Assembly: GCA_964434385.1 (NCBI GenBank)
Contig: CAYSUW010000017.1
Location: forward strand, 1-24,992
Source of the DNA: GCA-002700125 sp964434385
Lineage (GTDB): Bacteria > Chloroflexota > Dehalococcoidia > Lucifugimonadales > Lucifugimonadaceae
Length of the DNA: 24,992 bases
Direction: 5' to 3'
The notes under the pieces were generated by a model, which saw only the letters and a program-made list of their open reading frames with translations, made no database searches and was not told where the DNA came from. The translations under genes and the position numbers were made by a program. This document shows positions 1 through 5,585 of the stretch, in pieces. Positions within the stretch are counted from its first letter, which is position 1, and the number at the start of each line of letters is the position of its first letter.

Positions 1-96
1 TATTTTTTCTATCTTCAATTTCTTCTAGAGGAACTTTTTTCTTTATTTTTATCTCTTTTTATCCAATTCAGATATTTTTTTTTATATTCAAGGCAA

Positions 97-1533
97 TTAT
101 TCACTAATACGGAAAGTTTTCAGAAATTCTATCAAATAATTCTGCTCAGAGTCAGATAAATTTTTGAAATTTTTCTTTGATTCTTCTGCTTCCCCTGAAT
201 GCATTATTATAGTTTCTGATAATAGTGTAGCTCTTCCGTGATGGAGAAAAGGAGGTTCATCGTAAAAGCCCCAAAGTTTTTTCGTAAGCCAAATTTCAGT
301 AGGGAGTCCTCTCTGTTTCATTCTCTCATTGTCCAATTCAAATCCCATATTGTGTCTTTTAAGATCAGAATACAGAGGAATCATATATTGACCTTTCTCA
401 TTCTTTTCCAGTTTCCCCACATAATCCAAAAGATCAAATATTAGCACACTTTCAGTTTCCGAAAGCTTCATAGTATTTTCCGGATTGAAAGGACCTGGTT
501 CGGAAAAAATTGTACTTTCTAATGGCAAATTCGGAATATGACATTTAGAACATCCTATATTCTCAAAAATAATTTCTCCCTTATTTACTATAGACCTTAA
601 ATAATCTTCTTTAGGAATTACTCTTTTCGGTAATGGTAATGTTGCCTGAAATACTGTTAGAGCTGTAATATCGCCTGAGGTAAGTTCATTGATTACGCCA
701 TCTTTATCAAAATCAGAATTTTCTCCAAAAAGTTCTTCAGACTGAATACCGTGATGATGATTCATAGCAGCATTGGTGAATTCCCTTAAAGATACTATGA
801 TTCCTTTTTGAATAAATGGTTTAATTATAAAATCAATGTCAACACCCTCAACTTTTGAAACATCAAGAAATCCTTTTGAGGAAATAGTAATAGTACCAAA
901 ATCAATGCCTTTAGAGTTAAGTGAAACAGTAACATCCTTTCCCGAAACATTCGCCTCTTCTTTTGCTTCATTTGTAATTTCAAGCAGATCTTTAGATATT
1001 TCTCTCGCTAACAATTCCACTAAACCAGATCCAAACATTCCTAATGTGTTCCTCTCATTGGTCACATCAATCAAACTAGGTTCATTCTCCTGGCTCCCTA
1101 TATTTCCTTCCAAAGTTGCAAAAGAAATACCCGCAGAAAGCCCAAAAGCATTAGCAGCATTATCTCCTCCACCTCCTATTTTCGGAAGATTATGACAGCC
1201 TGAACACGCATTTGAATCAGGACCAGAAATCCGATTGAAATTATGAGGATTTTCTCTCCTTAATCTTTTATTATTTGATCCCGTTGCCTCAGGTCTGCCT
1301 GCACCATCTAAGGTATTAAAAGAAACTACAAAAAGATTTTTGCCATGTTCAATAAGTTCCTCCACAGATAAATCACCTTGATTTATTGATTGTTGATCAA
1401 TATGTTCTTTTACAGCAGGAAGGTCTCCTATTTCCGGCGGAGTCTCTGAATTGCAACTCAAGACACCTGTTAAAAAACATAACATCATAAAAATAATGAT
1501 TATTTCTCTTCTTAGTCTAAATTTATATCTCAT
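97..1533 (-). CDS. Di-haem c-type cytochrome lipoprotein, DHOR (putative peroxidase/thiol oxidoreductase) family
   Basis: This 478-residue protein begins with a basic n-region, a hydrophobic stretch (about 10-25) and a lipobox ending in Cys27 (LSC), so it is probably an exported lipoprotein. It has two CXXCH haem-binding motifs, CSGCH at 110-114 and CSKCH at 328-332. The spacing and the surrounding residues (SGPDSNACSGCHNLP, and near the end FLHHGRA) match the di-haem oxidoreductase family (PF06537/DUF1111). Members are periplasmic electron-transfer proteins or putative peroxidases; the substrate is not known. No clear Shine-Dalgarno precedes the ATG, and an alternative start at Met16/17 would remove most of the n-region, so the listed start is preferred. 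The gene stands alone on the minus strand. Family assignment is firm; biochemical role is not. Confidence 0.85.
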   Translation of the reverse strand: MRYKFRLRREIIIIFMMLCFLTGVLSCNSETPPEIGDLPAVKEHIDQQSINQGDLSVEELIEHGKNLFVVSFNTLDGAGRPEATGSNNKRLRRENPHNFNRISGPDSNACSGCHNLPKIGGGGDNAANAFGLSAGISFATLEGNIGSQENEPSLIDVTNERNTLGMFGSGLVELLAREISKDLLEITNEAKEEANVSGKDVTVSLNSKGIDFGTITISSKGFLDVSKVEGVDIDFIIKPFIQKGIIVSLREFTNAAMNHHHGIQSEELFGENSDFDKDGVINELTSGDITALTVFQATLPLPKRVIPKEDYLRSIVNKGEIIFENIGCSKCHIPNLPLESTIFSEPGPFNPENTMKLSETESVLIFDLLDYVGKLEKNEKGQYMIPLYSDLKRHNMGFELDNERMKQRGLPTEIWLTKKLWGFYDEPPFLHHGRATLLSETIIMHSGEAEESKKNFKNLSDSEQNYLIEFLKTFRISE

Positions 1534-1806
1534 GAAAAAAAAATTTTAGGTTTCAAAAACTTTCCGTCTTCAGTCTATAGTGTTGGCATTTTTATATTTT
1601 TATCTCCTCTATTCCATTTCTTTCAGTTAGTGGAATCATCAATTTCACCGATAGATTTCCGGTGTTCACGGGTAACGACTTTATATATTTACTTGATTCA
1701 GATTATTGTATTGCATTTATTAAATAAGTTGAATCTAGATCTTGATAATTTTCTCCAGTTCTAATTTCTACTAACTATGAAAATATCTTTCTACACTTAT
1801 AAACCC
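1534..1806. other. Intergenic DNA with no gene seen
   Basis: Between the di-haem cytochrome start and the coxB remnant I see no supported ORF. A short hairpin (CACCG and CGGTG arms, nine-base loop) lies near 1658-1676. Any promoter of the cytochrome gene should lie here, but no clear -35/-10 pair stands out. Confidence 0.4.
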
Positions 1807-1842
1807 TCATTTATTCTGAAGAACAGGATTGTCGCCATTAAC
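1807..1842 (-). pseudogene. Remnant of a coxB 5' end
   Basis: On the minus strand, twelve codons read V-N-G-D-N-P-V-L-Q-N-K-stop. This matches the first nine residues of the intact CoxB in this window (M-N-G-D-N-P-V-L-Q at 17663) before ending in a stop. The initiator GTG of intact coxB is GTT here. The DNA upstream (1843-1960) also resembles the upstream region of intact coxB and of the metallothionein-like gene at 3546-3611. This is therefore a copied gene start plus its leader, not a functional gene. Confidence 0.55.
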
Positions 1843-1960
1843 TCTCCTGAGAGTTGTTTGTTCAATGATAATGAATTTAAAAAACCAGCAATTGGGATGT
1901 TTGCATCAAATTTTCCAAAGAAATTGACTGTTTAACCTATTGAGATATTAATCTAATTCA
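1843..1960 (-). repeat. Upstream module, copy A (attached to coxB remnant)
   Basis: This is one of three copies of a roughly 120-bp module, also at 3612-3745 and 17664-17790. Read on the plus strand the shared blocks are GGGATGTTTGCATC (1894-1907; the other copies have GGTGCATTTGCACC or a variant), a TTTTC-AAAGAA block, then TTAACCTATTGAG and TTAATCTAATTCAGATATTT. In the other two copies the module lies directly upstream of a gene start, which suggests promoter or leader function. Here it precedes only the broken coxB fragment. Confidence 0.6.
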
Positions 1961-1990
1961 GATATTTATGTAGAGTGAGGGAGTGCCGTT
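1951..1990. repeat. Dispersed ATATTTATGTGG/GAGTGCCG repeat, partial copy
   Basis: The stretch GATATTTATGTAGAGTGAGG followed by GAGTGCCG matches the first half of the repeat unit seen at 3192, 3461, 3731, 12264, 12531, 17781, 22195 and 24900. The match ends at about 1988. A truncated DUF805 reading frame begins shortly after, so the repeat may mark the breakpoint that removed that gene's 5' end. Confidence 0.5.
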
Positions 1991-2029
1991 CAAATAAGGG
2001 TTTTTGCAAATCTGTTTCTAATTAGCTAA

Positions 2030-2320
2030 TCTCTATTTTGTATACTTTCTGCAATTTTTTTTAGTATTCTTGATTTTGCTTTTTTAGGTGTTGATGTAAC
2101 TAGTACTGATCCAAACGAACCCATTGGTTGGTTTAATCTTCTTTGGTCATTGATTTTGCTTATTCCCGAACTTGCAGTTGGGGCTAGAAGACTTCATGAT
2201 GTAAATAAATCAGGTTGGTGGCAATTATTGTTAACAATTATTGGTGGGATTCTTGTACTTGTTTGGTTATGTCAAAAAAGTGATCAAATAGAAAATAAAT
2301 ATGGAGAACTCATTAATTAA
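2030..2320 (+). pseudogene. 5'-truncated DUF805 membrane protein gene
   Basis: An open frame runs from a stop at 2027-2029 to TAA at 2318-2320 without a convincing start codon. Its C-terminal part has the DUF805 hallmark: a hydrophobic segment, then AVGARRLHDVNKSGWW, a second hydrophobic segment, and a C-terminal ENKYGE. DUF805 proteins are small membrane proteins of unknown function. About 96 codons remain, and the N-terminal part is degenerate or absent. Repeat DNA ends about 40 bp upstream. The last eight bases overlap the convergent GIY-YIG gene. It is probably a remnant; translation from a non-standard start cannot be excluded. Confidence 0.6.
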
Positions 2321-2690
2321 TACGTAATAAATGTGCCCCGCAGTGGTTTACACAGTCAGTAGCTCCAAATTTATTAATCACGATTGTAGCGTCATTATCG
2401 ATTAATTTCTTATTTTCAACACATTCGTCATAAAAATTATCAGATTTAATAATGATGTCAATTATTTTCACATATTTATCTGATAAAAAATAATCGATAT
2501 GCCAAAAACATTTTTTGTCAGATTTATAATGCCTATCTATTCTCTGAGCAAGATTCTTTTTTGCCCTTCCCGTATAAATATATTTTCCTTTGCTAAATAC
2601 GCAAGAGCCTAGCTTTCCAATAATTATAGTGCGGTTTCGGCTCATCTGAACAAATATTTGATATACACCAGAGTTGGCATTATCCAACAT
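2313..2690 (-). CDS. DUF123/GIY-YIG nuclease-like protein
   Basis: This 125-residue protein contains SGVYQIFV near the start, GKYIYTGRAKKNLAQRIDRH in the middle and FWHIDYFLSD further on. Together these match the DUF123 branch of the GIY-YIG superfamily (PF01986), also found as a C-terminal domain of some endonuclease III proteins. DUF123 proteins are small and their substrates are unknown; nuclease activity is an inference from the fold. The frame can also start four codons earlier at a TTG (2702). I chose the ATG because neither start has a strong ribosome site. DUF3054 lies 36 bp upstream on the same strand. Confidence 0.75.
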   Translation of the reverse strand: MLDNANSGVYQIFVQMSRNRTIIIGKLGSCVFSKGKYIYTGRAKKNLAQRIDRHYKSDKKCFWHIDYFLSDKYVKIIDIIIKSDNFYDECVENKKLIDNDATIVINKFGATDCVNHCGAHLLRIN

Positions 2691-2726
2691 GTTCTTTACC
2701 AATTCTAATTGTTAAACAATTCATAT

Positions 2727-3176
2727 TTACCTCCTATAAAGATGATTTTTTTTGAACCGCAAAGTTATGACCATAAACAAGGCTCTCCATGCGATTATCG
2801 CCAAACCTTGAACTGCAATTGAAACAACAATAAAACTTATCACTAATGGCCTGTCGGTTAATACGAACCTAGCAATAATTGCGATTAATCCACACAGAGT
2901 CCATATTAAAGGGATTCTCCATATCGTTTGTTTAAGGCCATATACAGTAGACATTTTATAAGAGCCAAGCCATGGAGATATAACAAACCAACATATTAAG
3001 AATGGAAGTGCAGTTCGTATGAATGATTGCCGTATACTAACTCCATGTTCATATTTACCTAATATTACAAATAATGTAATAACAATGATTTCCCCTAGAG
3101 CCACTATGGTTATTAGGGGTAACTTTAATTTAAATTCAGAATCAATATGAATTCCGATATCCACATCCTTTTTCAT
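2727..3176 (-). CDS. DUF3054 integral membrane protein
   Basis: The 149-residue protein has four predicted membrane segments (about 20-42, 55-70, 88-107 and 115-140). It contains the DUF3054 pattern: an acidic/small start to helix 1, FVILGKYEHG, the central LPFLICWFVISPWLGSY, then RFVLTDRPLVISFIVV and a terminal WRALF. The function of DUF3054 is unknown. The gene starts just inside a repeat-bearing intergenic region and is followed by the DUF123 gene on the same strand, so the two may be co-transcribed. Family assignment rests on motif memory and hydropathy. Confidence 0.75.
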   Translation of the reverse strand: MKKDVDIGIHIDSEFKLKLPLITIVALGEIIVITLFVILGKYEHGVSIRQSFIRTALPFLICWFVISPWLGSYKMSTVYGLKQTIWRIPLIWTLCGLIAIIARFVLTDRPLVISFIVVSIAVQGLAIIAWRALFMVITLRFKKNHLYRR

Positions 3177-3191
3177 AACTCTTATATCTTA

Positions 3192-3273
3192 TCTAATCTA
3201 GATATTTATGTGGAGATCACCGATACACGTTGGGGGCTATTGTAAATATATATGTGGGTGTAAGAGTGCTGAG
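3192..3273. repeat. Dispersed repeat, copy upstream of DUF3054 (left arm of composite element)
   Basis: The copy reads CTAGATATTTATGTGG, then ACCGATA-CACGTTGGGGGCTATTGTA, then ATATATGTGGGTGTAAGAGTGCTGAG. The two halves resemble each other (ATATTTATGTGG with ACCGA; ATATATGTGG with GTGCTGA), so the repeat is a dimer of a unit of about 50 bases. It lies immediately upstream of the DUF3054 start and forms the left end of a composite element that continues to 3536. Confidence 0.7.
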
Positions 3274-3460
3274 TTAATTTTAGAAAGAAGTTGCGTTGGA
3301 GCAGGGGCAGCCGACTCTAGGCTAATTTAAGGTTTTATGAGTACCAAACCCCGAAGGTGAATTTTAAAAGTTTCTAGAGTCGGCAAAAATTTATAAAATC
3401 TTTAGGTCTTTACAATGATAAAGCCAAAATGCAACCAAATTAAGAGATATATATACTAAT
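3274..3460. repeat. Stem-bearing core of composite repeat, copy 1
   Basis: This core lies between two dispersed-repeat copies and resembles 12348-12530, which sits between another pair. Both share TTTTAGAAAGAAGTTG near the left and AAAAGTTTCTAGAGTC near the middle. Here a perfect 11-base inverted repeat (GCCGACTCTAG at 3310-3320, CTAGAGTCGGC at 3374-3384) encloses 53 bases. I see no ORF. It could be a miniature mobile element or a structured RNA. Confidence 0.6.
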
Positions 3461-3536
3461 AATTTAATGTAGGTGCAGATACCGATAGGCGTTGGGGGGC
3501 TATTGTATATATAGATGTGGTAGTCAGAGTGCTGAG
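3461..3536. repeat. Dispersed repeat, copy downstream of metallothionein-like gene 1
   Basis: The copy contains AATTTAATGTAGG, then ACCGATAGGCGTTGGGGGGC, then TATTGTATATATAGATGTGG and AGAGTGCTGAG. It is the right arm of the composite element started at 3192. It ends ten bases from the stop codon of the metallothionein-like gene, so it would form that gene's 3' untranslated region. Confidence 0.7.
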
Positions 3537-3545
3537 ATTATTATT

Positions 3546-3611
3546 CTAACAATCGCAAGGGTCACATTTACAAGGATCACACTTGCAATTGAGGTTACTG
3601 CATTTTGTCAT
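3546..3611 (-). CDS. Metallothionein-like 21-residue Cys-rich peptide, copy 1
   Basis: On the minus strand an ATG, preceded by GGAGAATTCCAA (a GGAG ribosome site about eight bases away), opens a 21-codon frame ending in TAG. The peptide has seven cysteines at positions 4, 9, 11, 14, 16, 19 and 21, giving CXC and CXXC spacings and the repeated unit KCDPC. A second copy at 22053-22118 codes for the same peptide with only two substitutions (Leu7Pro and Asp20Asn), while third-position differences show it has diverged. This points to a translated, selected metal-binding peptide. Known bacterial metallothioneins (SmtA type) are longer, so family membership is unproven. It lies 209 bp beyond the nos operon's last gene and has its own upstream module. 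Confidence 0.65.
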   Translation of the reverse strand: MTKCSNLNCKCDPCKCDPCDC

Positions 3612-3745
3612 TTGGAATTCTCCATATTATTAGTTGTTTTGTTCAATGATAATGAATCAAAAACCAACAATAGGTGCATTTGCACCAAAATTTTCAAAGA
3701 AGTTATTGTTTGTTTAACCTATTGAAGTATTAATCTAATTCAGAT
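3612..3745 (-). promoter_or_regulatory. Upstream module of metallothionein-like gene 1 with GGTGCA-TT-TGCACC palindrome
   Basis: This is the module shared with 1843-1960 and 17664-17790. It holds a perfect palindrome, GGTGCATTTGCACC at 3673-3686, embedded in CAATAGGTGC; a distal ACCTATTG (3716-3723) forms an additional inverted repeat with CAATAGGT. The palindrome is a good candidate operator, but the regulator is unknown. Promoter function is inferred from its position before two different genes. Confidence 0.55.
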
Positions 3746-3800
3746 ATTTATGTGAAATGAAGGATCGCCGAAGGGCGACTGGGTCTATTAAATATATAAA
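3731..3800. repeat. Dispersed repeat between nosC and metallothionein-like gene 1
   Basis: The copy reads TAATCTAATTCAGATATTTA, then CGCCGAAGGGCGACTGGGTC and TATTAAATATATAAATAT. CGCC-GAAG-GGCG forms a four-pair stem. It is closest to the copy at 12531-12600, which has the same GCCGAAGGGCGACTGG block. It lies downstream of the cytochrome c stop and upstream of the metallothionein module, so it may affect 3' end formation for the nos operon. Confidence 0.65.
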
Positions 3801-3820
3801 TATAATAGATGAATTTACAT

Positions 3821-4252
3821 TTATTCCTGAACTGAACGTAGAAATGCAATCATTGCATTAATATCTGGATCAAAAATACCGGGATTTCCACCTTTAGGTA
3901 GCATTGCTAAGCCGGTAGTATTGTCAGGATCATCTATTTCACGTCCAATTTTGATGAAATTAAGTAATTCAAAATCATTAAGACCTTGTATAAAAGTTCC
4001 TCCTACAATATCTTTCCCCAAATCTTTAACTCCTTTTGCATCTTCACCATGACAAGATGAACAATATTCCTTGAATTTTTCCTTGCCTTCTTTTATTAAT
4101 TCTGGTGGATAAGCTGCTTCTTTGATGTTAGCCTTGGACGAAGTATTGGCTGACGCAGTTTCGGCAGCATCAGATGTCGCTTCCCCGCAAGCGAAAAAAG
4201 TAAGCGATAGAATCGATATTAGGATCAATGTTCTTATTAACTTAATACTCAT
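3821..4252 (-). CDS. nosC: Mono-haem cytochrome c lipoprotein of the nos operon
   Basis: The 143-residue protein has a signal peptide ending in a lipobox (LTFFAC), a low-complexity Ala/Ser linker, and one haem site, YCSSCHGEDAKG. A plausible Met ligand is in the GLAMLPKGG segment, followed by an ALIAFLR-like terminal helix (AMIAFLRSVQE). Clade II nos clusters often include such c-type cytochromes, which are thought to pass electrons to NosZ. I start it at the second ATG because GGAGG lies five bases before it, and the first ATG (4264) itself overlaps that ribosome site. It is the last gene of the operon, 35 bp after nosL. Confidence 0.8.
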   Translation of the reverse strand: MSIKLIRTLILISILSLTFFACGEATSDAAETASANTSSKANIKEAAYPPELIKEGKEKFKEYCSSCHGEDAKGVKDLGKDIVGGTFIQGLNDFELLNFIKIGREIDDPDNTTGLAMLPKGGNPGIFDPDINAMIAFLRSVQE

Positions 4253-4287
4253 TATAACCTCCAATTAATTTGAATTGTTTTTATAAT

Positions 4288-4758
4288 TTATTTTTCATGC
4301 ATAGTGTGATTATGTGTTTTCGTCATTACTAAAAGTTGTTCATAAGTTAATACCATCCCATTTAATTTGTTGGCTAGAGTGACAGCTTGCTCATAATCGG
4401 AAAAAGCTATTATCCCATGCCCCATTGGCGTAATTAAATTTGGGCTCATTATGAAATGTGCCTTATCCATGGGGATCCATTCTTCATCGTTATAATCGTG
4501 TACCCAGAAAACCCCAACATCTTCTGAAAATTCGTCATAATACAACAGCATATCTCCTATATCATCGAATATTCTGACATTACCATCATGAGTTATATAT
4601 GCAGAAGCGTAGCGTACTTCACTGATGATCATACTGCACTGATCACATATTTCTTCACCATAATGAATTTCTGGAGGATTATTGAAATCAGGTATATCTT
4701 GACAATTCAACAAAAAAACTAATGATAGAATCGAGAGCAAAGATGTTTTTACTATCAC
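4288..4758 (-). CDS. nosL: NosL copper-binding lipoprotein
   Basis: The 156-residue protein has a short signal and lipobox (FLLNC), then CDQCSMII, the NosL Cys-X-X-Cys-X-Met copper-binding signature. Further on it has AHFIMSP and PMGHGIIAF, both typical of NosL. NosL is an outer-face lipoprotein that delivers Cu(I) for NosZ assembly. The start codon is GTG, with GGGAG a few bases upstream, and it overlaps the nosY stop (ATGTGA), suggesting translational coupling. The acidic/His tail (KTHNHTMHEK) could add metal ligands. Confidence 0.9.
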   Translation of the reverse strand: MIVKTSLLSILSLVFLLNCQDIPDFNNPPEIHYGEEICDQCSMIISEVRYASAYITHDGNVRIFDDIGDMLLYYDEFSEDVGVFWVHDYNDEEWIPMDKAHFIMSPNLITPMGHGIIAFSDYEQAVTLANKLNGMVLTYEQLLVMTKTHNHTMHEK

Positions 4759-5585
4759 ATGTCTCCCTTCTTCTGAATAATCAAATAACTCGCCAAGATG
4801 GGCAATAAACTCAGCGCTACCATCATACTGATAAGAACTGACAATAGAACTTCGCCGAAAAAGCGTATAGCATAAATTCCTCCTGGACCAAGTACATCTA
4901 GGTTGTTTTTTAGAACAAGCATTGATGCCATTTTAAAAACCTGGAGAGGATTTATTAATGAAATAAATAAAAGTTCCCTTACTTGGATTTTCAATACAAT
5001 TGCAGTTCCCATTAGACCAAGATCTGAAAAGAACACCAATGATAGCCACAAGAATATGGCGAGTCCAAAAGCAGTCGCACTCTTGCGCGTGAGAGTAGAT
5101 ACGAGAAAACCAAGACTTAAACTAATAAGAGCCAATAAAAAGGTAAATCCAATAAATAATAAATAGCCCGAAATCTCATTAATACCGCCTTTAAAAGCTA
5201 TTAAAAGGCCACTGATTCCAAAACCAATTGTTAAAGCTCCTATGAGAGAAGTAGCCAAACCAAAATATTTTCCTAATAAAACTTCAATTTTGCTCACTGG
5301 TTGAGCCAATATATACAGCAGAGTACCTTTCTCTCGTTCAGCTGCCACACTAATTGCACCTAGAGTCAATCCCATCAAAGGGACAATTAGAATTACCAGA
5401 TTAATAAGACTCGTTGTATTACGTCCAAAATCAATTGCACCATAAACTCCAGATCCTGAGGAATTTAACCACACTACAGCCAAAATTAAAAATCCAAAAG
5501 CTAATGCATAGAGTATTAACCATTTGTTATAAAGAGCATCTTTAAATTCTTTTTGAGCTATTATTAAGATATTATTCCAATCCAT
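4755..5585 (-). CDS. nosY: NosY ABC transporter permease
   Basis: The 276-residue protein has six predicted membrane segments and the ABC-2 permease pattern of NosY: the N-terminal KEFKDAL, the loop ERGKGTL-like AEREKGTLLYILAQPVSK, and a long C-terminal helix. NosY pairs with the ATPase NosF and periplasmic NosD in a complex that matures the copper sites of NosZ. The ATG at 5585, behind AGGAG at good spacing, is preferred over the TTG one codon earlier. It overlaps the nosDF stop by one base (TGATG), so the genes are coupled. Confidence 0.9.
   Translation of the reverse strand: MDWNNILIIAQKEFKDALYNKWLILYALAFGFLILAVVWLNSSGSGVYGAIDFGRNTTSLINLVILIVPLMGLTLGAISVAAEREKGTLLYILAQPVSKIEVLLGKYFGLATSLIGALTIGFGISGLLIAFKGGINEISGYLLFIGFTFLLALISLSLGFLVSTLTRKSATAFGLAIFLWLSLVFFSDLGLMGTAIVLKIQVRELLFISLINPLQVFKMASMLVLKNNLDVLGPGGIYAIRFFGEVLLSVLISMMVALSLLPILASYLIIQKKGDM

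Noticed and set aside
1..96. Lys-rich minus-strand frame open to the left edge
   Set aside because: There is no start codon and too little sequence remains; poly-A/T composition alone can explain it.
3192..3536. Possible CRISPR array from the repeated blocks
   Set aside because: Repeats are scattered, imperfect and not regularly spaced, and no cas genes are present.
3492..3725. 77-codon plus-strand frame across the metallothionein region
   Set aside because: It is antisense to the 21-residue gene and its upstream module; composition reflects repeat DNA and there is no ribosome site.
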